Shown here one piece after another: positions 10,398 to 19,354 of a stretch of DNA of 63,012 bases; positions within the stretch are counted from its first letter, which is position 1; the number at the start of each line of letters is the position of its first letter. The notes under the pieces are model-generated. The model saw nothing but the letters and a program-made list of their open reading frames with translations, ran no database searches and had not been told where the DNA came from. The position numbers and the translations under genes are program-made. Source of the DNA: Chitinophagaceae bacterium (GTDB lineage: Bacteria; Bacteroidota; Bacteroidia; Chitinophagales; Chitinophagaceae); the NCBI GenBank assembly GCA_023251255.1, contig JAHEZD010000019.1, positions 1-63,012 on the forward strand, written 5' to 3'.

Positions 10398-12878
10398 TTA
10401 CTCATTAATTATCTCTAGAACAAGTTTTAGTTTTTCAAAATCATCTTTATAATCTTTCAACATTTTTTTGAATACCGCCTTGGGTTCTTCCTTGATTGAT
10501 GGTAGGTAAGTATGATACCTACTTAGAAAACTATGATAATCCAATAGGTTATCGAAAATGTCCTTATACGCTCTATAAATCGGTAATAATTCCACACTAT
10601 AATCTTGCTTGTGCTTTCTTATATTGTGCGGCGTGGTAGTACGTAAATCTTTTTTTATTTTATTAATATCTGTGTAATGAAGGATGGTATTATACCAGTG
10701 TTCAAATGAACTTCTCAATAAGGTTGCTGCCTCATTGGATATATATTCTAAATTACAATACTCGCATAAAAAATCTCTTTCAAATGTATCAACCAGCGCC
10801 TTCAAGGCATCGAAATTTTTAGAAGCTTTTACTTTGTCCAACAAGTCGAAATAACTGTTGAACATTTTTATATCCAGGAAATCCATTGGGTCGCTTCGTT
10901 TGATAAGGGTATTTATTTTTAATGATGGGGTTTCCAATTCAGCAAAGACTTTCAATAAATGATGCACATCGTACAGAATTTCATAACTTTTGATTTCAAT
11001 TTCTTCATCAATACCTGAATGCATGAATTTGTTTCTGAGCAAAGGAACACAATATTGATAATAATCAAACCGCTGGTCTGAGAACTCATAATACGGTCTT
11101 ACCGTTTCTACTTTATCCGGCAGAGAAGGAAGCCGTTTGCCATGCTCTATGCTGTCTGCCATTTCCGAGAACAAGCCCTCTATTTGTGTGAGGGCAAGGC
11201 CATAGAACCCAAACCATTTTTGTTCCTTAAAAAGGACAATCAGTTCTTCAAACAGGTCTTTTCTAGAGACTTTTCCAACCGGCAAAAAAGAAATATAGTA
11301 TTTGATTTCATGAAATACCGCCTCTTTACTCACATGACTCTCCAACTGAGTATAAAATTCTTTTTTATTGTTACCATAGAGTTCTTTTAGCCGATTGGCT
11401 TCTGAAATACGCACAGAAGCTAATCTATGGCCGCATTTATCAATTAATTTATGGTCAAAAAATCCTTCAGAATTGGGGATACTTGACCTATATGGCCTAT
11501 CATAGTACCAATCGAAGTAATTGATGTGTGTAAGGTACCTAACATTGCATTTAGAAACCACCCTTTTATCCAAGTGGTTAAAAAAATAATCAATTATAGT
11601 TTGTTGTTCGTTTAAGTTCCGAATATAAAAATCGTGGAGTGTATTTTCTTCCTGATTTCTAGGTGTTATCTTTTTTTGTTTGAAATCCTTTATAAAATCA
11701 TTTTGTTCATACCTGTTAATTAGGTCTGTCCTTTTCTTTAAGTCTTCTTTTACCTGCTTTTCAATAATTTGTTTTTCAGTTCCGGGAAGCTTTTCTAAAT
11801 TCAAGAAATGAAATAGAAGTTTGTCTAAAAGGTCTGGTTTCTCTTCTAAAAGGGCAATTTCATAATCTCCGAAATGTTCTTTAAATAGTTGTAAGGGATT
11901 TTGACAGTTTGCTCTTACATTGGCATCGTCCATGCCTAGTTGATTTTCGAAAGTATAATCGAGCGACTTTAGAATATGGAAACAAAGTGCTGTTTTAGAG
12001 GGCACAAATAACATATCACCAAGTTTGATCATTAAATCCTTTTGAAATTGGAATAGTCCTTCATTGGACCTATTATAATTAGAGATATTCATGAGTTCGG
12101 CTACTTTTGGGGGTAGTTTTGACTTTACCTTATGTGAGAGCAATTGCTTAACCTCTTCGTCTTGAAATGTTCGGATTTTATGGCTGATATTTTCTATAAA
12201 ATAGGTACTGTATTCAGCTTTAGATATGAGCTGTGCAATTTCAAAAGCCGAAGGATAATCTGTTACATTGGGGGCAGTTGGTGTGCATAGTAAATAATCA
12301 ATGGAAGGATTTGAAATTTCAATGTTGAAATTAATAAACCCATCGTCAGTAACAGATGTTTCTTCTGTTCCATTGATGCGGAACAGTTTATGCTTTAAGT
12401 ACCCTTTAAACATTTTTGCCCACCAGTCAGTTAAGCTACTTGCAATTGTTGGGTTTTTAGCACTTAATTGTGGCATTGTCTTTATCGCTACCGTTCCCCA
12501 ATCTTTGAACAGATTTACTTCACCCGGTTTGCAAATCTGTTCTGCCTCTGCCAATGCAAAAGCTTGATTTTCCAGTGCTCCAAAACCGTCATTTATGCTG
12601 ATTGTTTCTTTAAATGGAACTATCAATGCACTGCCAATTGCTGGCGTATTGTTTGAAAAAAGCATTGTATATGTATGATGCCTTGTAGAGGAAGTTCTGC
12701 CATACCTGATTGGACATTTTACAGTTTCTGCTTTATCGAAATCTAGGTATTTCTCTCGCCAATTGTTCCGAAGAACCCCTATTTCTTTTGAAATGGCATT
12801 GTCCTCATTTTCCCACAAGAGGGAACCGATAATTAATACTGCTCCCTGCAATTTTGTTTGTTCTTTATTGTTGCTCAT
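10398..12878 (-). CDS. Unrecognised 826-aa protein with HEPN-like RX4H motif
   Basis: No full-length family was recognised. The N-terminus (GAVLIIGSLLW, then IRYGRTSSTRHHTYTM) looks like a compact alpha/beta domain with some resemblance to gamma-glutamylcyclotransferase-like folds (weak). Around residues 560-660 there are long helices bracketing LLRNKFMHSG, in which R615-x4-H620 fits the RX4-6H signature of HEPN ribonucleases; the following helix is SYEILYDVHHLLKVFAE. A second RX4H (RSSFEHW) occurs nearer the C-terminus and may be chance. No signal peptide or membrane segment is visible, so it should be cytoplasmic. It stands alone at the edge of a dense defence island and is AT-rich like the island. 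HEPN domains are frequent RNA-cleaving effectors in such islands, so an abortive-infection role is a reasonable inference. Confidence 0.6.
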   Translation of the reverse strand: MSNNKEQTKLQGAVLIIGSLLWENEDNAISKEIGVLRNNWREKYLDFDKAETVKCPIRYGRTSSTRHHTYTMLFSNNTPAIGSALIVPFKETISINDGFGALENQAFALAEAEQICKPGEVNLFKDWGTVAIKTMPQLSAKNPTIASSLTDWWAKMFKGYLKHKLFRINGTEETSVTDDGFINFNIEISNPSIDYLLCTPTAPNVTDYPSAFEIAQLISKAEYSTYFIENISHKIRTFQDEEVKQLLSHKVKSKLPPKVAELMNISNYNRSNEGLFQFQKDLMIKLGDMLFVPSKTALCFHILKSLDYTFENQLGMDDANVRANCQNPLQLFKEHFGDYEIALLEEKPDLLDKLLFHFLNLEKLPGTEKQIIEKQVKEDLKKRTDLINRYEQNDFIKDFKQKKITPRNQEENTLHDFYIRNLNEQQTIIDYFFNHLDKRVVSKCNVRYLTHINYFDWYYDRPYRSSIPNSEGFFDHKLIDKCGHRLASVRISEANRLKELYGNNKKEFYTQLESHVSKEAVFHEIKYYISFLPVGKVSRKDLFEELIVLFKEQKWFGFYGLALTQIEGLFSEMADSIEHGKRLPSLPDKVETVRPYYEFSDQRFDYYQYCVPLLRNKFMHSGIDEEIEIKSYEILYDVHHLLKVFAELETPSLKINTLIKRSDPMDFLDIKMFNSYFDLLDKVKASKNFDALKALVDTFERDFLCEYCNLEYISNEAATLLRSSFEHWYNTILHYTDINKIKKDLRTTTPHNIRKHKQDYSVELLPIYRAYKDIFDNLLDYHSFLSRYHTYLPSIKEEPKAVFKKMLKDYKDDFEKLKLVLEIINE

Positions 12879-13307
12879 TATGTTATTATGTCAATTTAAA
12901 GATAACGATTGGTTGTTATGAGGTCTGGGAAGGTAAAATATTTTATTGAACTACTTTTGATAGTCAGTATTTCCTTCCGTTAAGATAATCTGCATTAAAA
13001 TAATTCAAAATAATACTGACTTTTCATTTTACTCTACTTCGCGAATCTCTTGACGGCATTTTGAAAAAGCAAGGTCTGCACCCCGAAGGTTTTCGGGGCT
13101 GGCCTGCGGTTTTGCAATAAAAAACCGCTGCGCTTGTTGCTTTTGCGGCATAAACCGCTGCGCTTTTTATTCCACAGTCAACATTTTTTAATTGCAAAAA
13201 CCTTGCTTTTCCAAAATACCGTTTCAAGGCCGGGTTGCTACGAGGGAAATGAACGAGGTGCAAACCGAGGTTCATAAAACATTTATTCATCATTAAATTT
13301 TTATTTT
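12879..13307. other. Structured non-coding region upstream of ssb
   Basis: No convincing gene. It holds a 10-bp perfect inverted repeat (12962-12971 with 13012-13021, AGTCAGTATT), a short hairpin CCCCGAA-GGTT-TTCGGGG at 13081-13098, and two direct copies of ACCGCTGCGCTT within 13115-13175. The density of repeats directly before an ssb gene recalls a regulatory or single-strand replication/transfer region of a mobile element; this is inference. Confidence 0.4.
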
Positions 13308-13700
13308 ATGGAAATCATTGCAAGAGTTACGGCGGATGCGGAGGTGAAAACACTCCCTAGCGACAAGCAGGTGGTCAACTTCAATGTGGCCATCAATGAC
13401 AGTTACAAAACGAAGGGCAGCAACGAGGCAACCAAAATCACTACTTATGTGCAGTGCGCTTATTGGGTGAATGCCAATATTGCACCCTACCTAAAAAAAG
13501 GAACGCTGGTGGAATTGCAGGGGCGTATCGGGGTGAACGCTTGGAACAATGCACAGGGCGAACCGAAGGCGGCTATCACCTTCCATGTGAACAGTATCAA
13601 GCTGCATGGCACACCGAAGTACACTAGCGACAGCACAGCAGTAGCTGCACCTGTTGCACCAAGTGAACTTACAGAACCATTGGACGATTTGCCGTTCTAG
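13308..13700 (+). CDS. ssb: Single-stranded DNA-binding protein
   Basis: The protein is 130 aa with an OB-fold of the bacterial SSB type: MEIIARVTADAEVK start, central THVQ-like strand TTYVQCAYW, then LKKGTLVELQGRIGVNAW. The C-terminus ends EPLDDLPF, the acidic tail with terminal PF that SSB uses to bind partner proteins. It is shorter than chromosomal SSBs, and VNFNVAINDSYKTKGSNEA is typical of element-borne copies. It leads a plus-strand trio with the DUF932 and YubB-like genes, a set common in leading regions of Bacteroidota conjugative elements. It should coat single-stranded DNA, perhaps newly transferred strands. Confidence 0.9.
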   Translation: MEIIARVTADAEVKTLPSDKQVVNFNVAINDSYKTKGSNEATKITTYVQCAYWVNANIAPYLKKGTLVELQGRIGVNAWNNAQGEPKAAITFHVNSIKLHGTPKYTSDSTAVAAPVAPSELTEPLDDLPF

Positions 13701-13802
13701 TGGTTCGTTTCAATCCTAACCTTATTTCATTATCAATCATTTTTTATAACCAAACCGCAGAAGTACCACTTGCGGGATATAAAACAAGTTGGGTAACACA
13801 TT

Positions 13803-14870
13803 ATGGCACACAATATCAATTTCAACGGACAAACAGGAAAACACAGTTTTTTCTCCGTACAGCAAAAAGCATGGCATGGATTGGGACAGATTGTTACGGA
13901 TTATCCCACCAGTAAGGAAGCATTGCGTTTTGCGGGGCTGGATTACACGGTAGCAAAAAGAGCCTTGTTCACCTATGACAATGAGAACCAGGAAGCCAAT
14001 GGTGATTTGGAAATCAAGTTAGCCGAGGTGGAAGTACCGAATTATTATGCGACCATCCGAACCGATACGGAACATGTTTTGGGCGTGGTGGGCAAGGATT
14101 ATGAAGTGGTGCAGAACACCGATGCGTTCACCTTCTTTGACAGCATCGTGGGTGGTGATGGCATCCAGTATGAAACAGCAGGGGCTTTGGGCAATGGGGA
14201 ACGGATATTCATCACTGCCAAACTGCCCTCTTATATCAAAGTGGGAAACGATGATTTGATTGAGCAGTATTTGTTTTTGACCACTTCGCATGATGGCAGC
14301 GGCAGCATCACCGCAGCATTCACCCCTATCAGGATTGTTTGCAACAATACCTTAAATGCAGCGATGCACAATCGCTCCAATAGTATCAAAATTAGGCACA
14401 CAGCAAACGCAAAAGAACGTTTGGAAACCGCACACCGTTTGATGGGCATTACCAACAACCTAAGCGTTGAGTTGGAAGGGATGTTCAACCAATGGGCAAG
14501 TATCCGTATCACGGATAGCGAAGTGATGAAGCTGGTACAAATGGCAATGGTGCCAAACAAGGAAGTATTGAAAAACCTACAGGCTGGTAAGGATGATGAG
14601 TTGTCCACTTGTTTCAAGAACATTTGCGATACCACTTTTGAATATGCCATGTCTAATCCTTCACAGCAATTAGAATCGACTAGGGGCACTTTGTTCGGTG
14701 CTTACAATGCGGTAACGGGCTACTTCCAGAATGTGCGTTCCTACAAAAATGAGGAAGCAAAATTGAAGTCTTTGTTATTGGGTGGTACAGGGCAGTTGCG
14801 TACACAAAAAGCGTTTGCACTTTGTGCTGATTTTGCCAAGAATGGCAGCGATGGATTGTTCCTGAATTAG
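13803..14870 (+). CDS. DUF932 / phage-plasmid-like protein
   Basis: The protein is 355 aa and recognised as the DUF932 (phage/plasmid-like) family from MAHNINFNGQTGKHSFFSVQ, AWHGLGQIVTDYPTSKEALRFAGLDY and the later RIVCNNTLNAAM segment. The molecular role of the family is not settled; it is carried by plasmids, conjugative elements and phages. It lies 102 nt after ssb and is followed at once by a strong rho-independent terminator, so ssb and this gene probably form one transcript. The codon use and base content are those of a mobile element rather than of the neighbouring AT-rich defence genes. Confidence 0.88.
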   Translation: MAHNINFNGQTGKHSFFSVQQKAWHGLGQIVTDYPTSKEALRFAGLDYTVAKRALFTYDNENQEANGDLEIKLAEVEVPNYYATIRTDTEHVLGVVGKDYEVVQNTDAFTFFDSIVGGDGIQYETAGALGNGERIFITAKLPSYIKVGNDDLIEQYLFLTTSHDGSGSITAAFTPIRIVCNNTLNAAMHNRSNSIKIRHTANAKERLETAHRLMGITNNLSVELEGMFNQWASIRITDSEVMKLVQMAMVPNKEVLKNLQAGKDDELSTCFKNICDTTFEYAMSNPSQQLESTRGTLFGAYNAVTGYFQNVRSYKNEEAKLKSLLLGGTGQLRTQKAFALCADFAKNGSDGLFLN

Positions 14871-14878
14871 GGGTTTTC

Positions 14879-14916
14879 AGGGTTGGGCATTGCCCAACCC
14901 TATTTCTACTTTTTTG
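14879..14916 (+). terminator. Rho-independent terminator after DUF932 gene
   Basis: A perfect 11-bp stem (AGGGTTGGGCA with TGCCCAACCCT) closes around a tight loop 9 nt after the stop codon and is followed by a T-rich run (ATTTCTACTTTTTT). Confidence 0.85.
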
Positions 14917-14950
14917 GAAATATTTTTTAATCAATTAAAACGTATCAATC

Positions 14951-15439
14951 ATGGCAAATTTTTGTTGCAATACGGTGCATTTTATTGGCAATGCAACCAA
15001 TAAGAAAAAACTACCAGAACTGTTCGCTGCAATGGCAGAAAAGGAAACGGAAACACAGGAAGGACAATTGCCGCCTTTTGTGGAAGCGACAGAGGGCTAT
15101 ATGTTCCAGACAGCTTTAGAAGATGGTGTGCTCTTCTACCAGACAAAATGGTCACCTAATCTGAATGTAATGAAACAAATAGCCGACCATTATGGATTGG
15201 GTTTCCATATGTCCTATGACGAACTGGGGAATATGGTGTATGGGGAAGCTTTTTACGAGAATGGCAAGCTGGTGGATGTGTTTTTGGAGGATAGCGATTT
15301 TGAACAGTATGAGTATCAAGAGGACACAGAAGATTACCTTTTCGAGGGTGAGCTTTATGAGAGCGATTATGATATTTTGGAGATATTGATGGAGCGTAAA
15401 AAAGCTACTTTGGAACATGGTTTTATGGTGGCTTGGTGA
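14951..15439 (+). CDS. YubB ferredoxin-like / DUF1281-type plasmid protein
   Basis: The protein is 162 aa, beginning MANFCCNTVHFIGN with GFHMSYDELGNMVYGEAFYENGKLVD in the middle. This is the pattern of the ferredoxin-like plasmid family related to YubB (PF18406/DUF1281), in which a small alpha/beta domain measures differences between expected and seen aromatic-rich strands. Function is unknown. The last third is very acidic (DSDFEQYEYQEDTEDYLFEG), giving a charge like DNA-mimic proteins; whether it mimics DNA is speculation. It is the third gene of the mobile-element-like trio and may have its own promoter, since a terminator precedes it. Confidence 0.7.
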   Translation: MANFCCNTVHFIGNATNKKKLPELFAAMAEKETETQEGQLPPFVEATEGYMFQTALEDGVLFYQTKWSPNLNVMKQIADHYGLGFHMSYDELGNMVYGEAFYENGKLVDVFLEDSDFEQYEYQEDTEDYLFEGELYESDYDILEILMERKKATLEHGFMVAW

Positions 15440-15479
15440 CCACAGATAAATATAGGTATCCTCTTTAATGCTAGAATAG

Positions 15480-15572
15480 TTGAAAGCGAGCAGTCCATTA
15501 ATGGGCTGCTCGCTTTCAATAAAGCTGCCGCCCCATATTGCTATTGATGATTGGTAAATGGGGTGGCAGCTT
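15480..15572. terminator. Two adjacent strong hairpins between convergent genes
   Basis: The first hairpin pairs 15480-15499 with 15500-15519 over 20 positions with one G-T wobble (core GAAAGCGAGCAG). The second pairs 15522-15536 with 15558-15572 over 15 positions with one wobble (core AAGCTGCCGCCCCAT). They lie between the ends of the YubB-like gene and gajB, which converge. A bidirectional terminator is the simplest reading, though neither has a clean T run. Confidence 0.55.
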
Positions 15573-15643
15573 GGTGCTTAATCCAGTATATCAAAATATT
15601 CGGATTTCTTGTAAGGCACGGTCAATAGGAATTGTGAATTCCC

Positions 15644-17212
15644 TCAAAAGGTTACTCCCACTACCTTAAGTTTTCGAAGGGTTTCATTGGTAACGGATTC
15701 CAGACATGCTATACATAAAAACCTCTCAGCACGGCTGAATGCCACATAACCTAACCTTGGATAATCCGTTTTCTCATTGTCCCGTTTCGTCTCCCTAATT
15801 GAATGATCTGTTTCAATCCAAAGCAGCAGTTCCTCTTCTGTTTTTGCGATTGCCAGCACCGCTTCAGCTTCCAGGCCTTTAATGGTATGGATATTTGCGA
15901 TAGTGACAACGGTGCTGTCATTATTGTTGCTGAAATCAGCCCTTAAGTTTTCAATCTTCACAGGTAGCCCCACTTTCATTTGCAGGTTAAGCTTACCAGT
16001 AATGAAATTTCCATAACTGTCCTCATCTGTGATTTCACCATTATGGATGGCTTTAAAGATAGATACCGCATGTTTTCTTAAGGTATAGATATTGGTTTGG
16101 TAATGGTCGCAAAACTGAGTCTGGTTCATCTGCATGGTTGAAAGCAATGTATCCTGAATAGCTTTTAATGGTAGAACATTTGTGGCTTTCTTGGGGTTCA
16201 TGTACTGGTTGTTGACAGAAGCAACAATCCTTTTGAATACGTCATTTTTTTTGGCGATGATGCACCTTTTTGAAATCGGGATATTAATGCCTTCACAGCG
16301 GGTGTAGAAATCTTCTTTGATTGATTTGACATCACCAGTCTTTTTTATGAATAGTATGTCTTCTCCTAATTCAGCATCATCAGCAAGGTTCGTCTCCTTC
16401 GAAATTGCTGTCTGCTGGAATTTTATCGAATTGAAATACCTTCCATTGAACTGGTTTAAAAAAGCCACTATTTTTTTTGTTGATCTGTAATTGGAGTTGT
16501 TGATCAGTACTTTGTATCCGTTACTTTCTGCTGCTTTTAAGATGGGGATATTTTTAAATAGCCTTATTGGTGAATCAAAGCTCTGTATGTATTGTTCAGG
16601 GTCTCCAACACAATAGACACGGGTTTTATTTTGCTTTCTGATATTCTCAATAATTGAGAATACATCATTGCCAGAATCCTGGAACTCATCCACAAATAAA
16701 AACTGTAGACGATTGCTTATGATACGGCAAATATCCTTGTTCAACAGGCAATTTTTTGCAATGGAAAGTGTTTGGTCGAATGTGATATACCCGAGTTTAT
16801 TCAGCTTCTTTGTTATTTTCGCTCTAATAATAGCAGCGTCTTCTGGAGTCTTGCTTCTGTCTTCTTTAACCTTCATTTTTTCCACCTTGTCGAAAACATC
16901 ATCAATCCCGCATTGCATAAAAAGTTTCTCCTTTCCAATATCCATTCCTGCCAAGGATGAAAAAGGGATTATGACAAATTTATTAAGGAATGAATGTATC
17001 GTTCCGATAAAAAGGTTCTCCGGGATGGTGATTTTTTTTGCAAGCCTTTTTTGAATATTGCTGGTTGCGGAGTTTGTGTAAGTTATAACAGCCATATAGC
17101 GGCAAGGCAACAAATCGGGTAGTGCCCTAAGGATGGTTTCTACCATATTATAGGTCTTGCCAGCACCTGGTCCTGCAATGATGATTTCTCCCAGTGCTTT
17201 TGCCTTGGCCAT
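15644..17212 (-). CDS. gajB: Gabija protein GajB, UvrD-like helicase
   Basis: The protein is 522 aa with the superfamily 1 helicase motifs in order: Walker A GPGAGKT (residues 14-20), ITYTNSATSNIQKRL, GTIHSFLNKF, DEFQD at 175-179, GDPEQYIQSF, NYRSTKKIV, NIHTIKGLEAEAV and VAFSRAERFL. The 2B subdomain is short, as in GajB. Its ATG shares one base with the gajA stop (TAATG), so translation is coupled. In Gabija, GajA and GajB form a large complex that degrades phage DNA when nucleotide pools fall. Pairing with an OLD-type GajA in this exact order makes the call secure; either protein alone would be ambiguous. Confidence 0.93.
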   Translation of the reverse strand: MAKAKALGEIIIAGPGAGKTYNMVETILRALPDLLPCRYMAVITYTNSATSNIQKRLAKKITIPENLFIGTIHSFLNKFVIIPFSSLAGMDIGKEKLFMQCGIDDVFDKVEKMKVKEDRSKTPEDAAIIRAKITKKLNKLGYITFDQTLSIAKNCLLNKDICRIISNRLQFLFVDEFQDSGNDVFSIIENIRKQNKTRVYCVGDPEQYIQSFDSPIRLFKNIPILKAAESNGYKVLINNSNYRSTKKIVAFLNQFNGRYFNSIKFQQTAISKETNLADDAELGEDILFIKKTGDVKSIKEDFYTRCEGINIPISKRCIIAKKNDVFKRIVASVNNQYMNPKKATNVLPLKAIQDTLLSTMQMNQTQFCDHYQTNIYTLRKHAVSIFKAIHNGEITDEDSYGNFITGKLNLQMKVGLPVKIENLRADFSNNNDSTVVTIANIHTIKGLEAEAVLAIAKTEEELLLWIETDHSIRETKRDNEKTDYPRLGYVAFSRAERFLCIACLESVTNETLRKLKVVGVTF

Positions 17213-19083
17213 TATGCTAGAAATTTTATGCCATCAGAAATATATGTCGGTACTGTAAAGCCCTTGCTGTCCTCCTCCAGATGTAACATTAAGCTATAGG
17301 CGAATTCAGATTTATACTCTTCTACCAAAGCAAAGTATTCATCAATAACAATAGCCTTGGTTCCCAAGTTTTCACAATAGGCCTTTCCTGAATTTGGCCT
17401 GACATCTTTGATTACTTTCAACAAAATAGCCCTCCCTTCACCAGTTTGGTTAAAGGAGATAAGGTCTTTTTCAAAAGTTGTTTGCTGTGTTATGCCAACC
17501 TTTATTTGTTGGACACTAGCATATTTGGTTGCAAGGGAATCTGCACGGTCCTTGGTCTTTGTGTCGGTATCGCTATCTGTCAAAACCAAACATTTTTGGA
17601 AGAACCCATTTTTTATTATCTCCAGAAAATAGCTGAATGCCAAACCGTTTACGTTTATCACACAACAGCTTGATTTTTCCGTTGAATGGTTCGTTATGAT
17701 TTTAAAGAATATAGGCACTAATAACTTTTCTGATATGCCTTCTACCAAAATTATCTTTCTTGAATAAAAAAGGTTGGCATTGACTGCATCGAGATACTTA
17801 TTCAAATACTTAATCTGTTTTTTGCCTAAAGCTGTATCTCCAAATCCGTCCAAAATGTAATGAGAAACAATCCCATTGTCTGTTTCGTATAGCACCACTG
17901 TATTTTCAAAATCGATTTTCGTGGTGATGTGGGTAGAGTGTGAAGTAATAAGCAATTGAATGTCCTTCCTGAATTCTTTTTGTCCTGTGACTTTGATTAA
18001 TGACTCAATGTTGTGTGCAAGATGGTCTTGCAGGTTTGGGTGAAGGTGGGATTCTGGTTCTTCCAGTCCCACAACCCTGAAATAAGCACTCTGTGCCCTT
18101 GTCACATCTTCTATGTATGACAGGACAAGGGAGATAAACAACAGATTGTTACGTCCTGTGCCATTCCTTTCTATCTTTATTGGATTGTCCCCATATATCA
18201 AACTGATTTTCTTAAGTAGATCCGAAACATCTGGTAATGTAAATATCAAATCGACAAGATTAGATGTGTCATCCGTTTTAAGGGAAATTTTATCAAGTTG
18301 GGTAGAAATTCCCTGCTTGATTTCCTGCAAGGATTTATTCTCGTTGATTGCTTTCTGCAGACCAACCAACTGCCCTTTTAGATCCTGGTATTCATTTTCT
18401 TCTTTCGAATTCAAAATCCTGAAAAGCAATTTACTATTATGACTTGCAACCAGTTCTGAGCAGGCATCCCGTAGGGCATCCAAAAGTTCAAATTTCAATT
18501 GGTTGAGATGGTAGGTATTCGCAAGTGTATCGCTGCTGCCACCAAAAATATTGTAGTGGTATTTTGAGATTGGGAAGTTGATCAGGTCAAGTTTTGCAGT
18601 TTCCAATAAAGCGTCAAATACCTCTGATGTATGTTCTTTCTTATAGTCCTCAATAAATTTTCTTTGTTGTTTTAGCTCATCTAAACGGTCGAATTTGGAA
18701 GACGGTGCAAAAACGTAACGCAAAGTTGCTTCTGTGAAAGTTACATTGCTGAACCAGTCCGATATAACTGCCTCCTGGTCATCATTCCAATCGGACAAGG
18801 TAGCTTCAATGGATATTTCCGGAAACTCAATCTTATCAATTGGTATAGAAAAATCAAGTACTTGTTTTTTAAAGTTTACCAGAACGTCATAATTGAAATC
18901 AGATACTTCCAATACACGCCTCTTGAAGAATGAAATATCCTGTCCGAATATCAATCCAATTGAATCGAGCAGGTTGGATTTCCCAATGTTGTTCTCCCCA
19001 ATAATTAACGTTAATGGCTTGAGCTTAATAGAGAATTCTTTAAAGGTTCTGTAATTCTTGATTTCAAGGTTAGATATGTACAT
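17212..19083 (-). CDS. gajA: Gabija protein GajA, OLD-family ATPase with TOPRIM nuclease
   Basis: The protein is 623 aa. The N-terminal ABC ATPase shows FKEFSIKLKPLTLIIGENN with Walker A GENNIGKS (29-36) and the D-loop/Walker B GLEEPESHLHP (E341, E342), then LLITSHSTHI. The C-terminal TOPRIM domain shows ILVEGISEKLL (E448) and LTDSDTD (D503, D505), the metal-binding residues of OLD nucleases. It is upstream of and overlaps gajB by one base. Known GajA proteins are sequence-specific DNA-nicking enzymes whose activity is inhibited by nucleotides. The first gene of the operon begins 272 nt from the divergent beta-helix gene. Confidence 0.94.
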   Translation of the reverse strand: MYISNLEIKNYRTFKEFSIKLKPLTLIIGENNIGKSNLLDSIGLIFGQDISFFKRRVLEVSDFNYDVLVNFKKQVLDFSIPIDKIEFPEISIEATLSDWNDDQEAVISDWFSNVTFTEATLRYVFAPSSKFDRLDELKQQRKFIEDYKKEHTSEVFDALLETAKLDLINFPISKYHYNIFGGSSDTLANTYHLNQLKFELLDALRDACSELVASHNSKLLFRILNSKEENEYQDLKGQLVGLQKAINENKSLQEIKQGISTQLDKISLKTDDTSNLVDLIFTLPDVSDLLKKISLIYGDNPIKIERNGTGRNNLLFISLVLSYIEDVTRAQSAYFRVVGLEEPESHLHPNLQDHLAHNIESLIKVTGQKEFRKDIQLLITSHSTHITTKIDFENTVVLYETDNGIVSHYILDGFGDTALGKKQIKYLNKYLDAVNANLFYSRKIILVEGISEKLLVPIFFKIITNHSTEKSSCCVINVNGLAFSYFLEIIKNGFFQKCLVLTDSDTDTKTKDRADSLATKYASVQQIKVGITQQTTFEKDLISFNQTGEGRAILLKVIKDVRPNSGKAYCENLGTKAIVIDEYFALVEEYKSEFAYSLMLHLEEDSKGFTVPTYISDGIKFLA

Positions 19084-19354
19084 ATTTTAATTGCAAGCAG
19101 TATGCTTATTTTATTATCAAGTAGTTATTAATAATGGCGATTGAAAATTATAACATTACAACGAGTATTCAAATACTTTTAATCATTTGGATAAAAGTGA
19201 AAGCGTATTTGCCTATCAGGGAATTTTTAGGGCGTTATTTTTAAACGGCGTTACAATTTTTACTAACTTAGAGTAACCGTACTACTTGTGCCACAAGTTG
19301 CTCATCATGCGTAATAGTATTACTATTTAAATTACCAATGAAAATAAACCAAAT

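Noticed and set aside
13024-13293. An 89-codon minus-strand frame before ssb
   Set aside because: It runs over hairpins and direct repeats, has odd composition (KSAAVYAAKATSAAVFYC) and matches no family I know.
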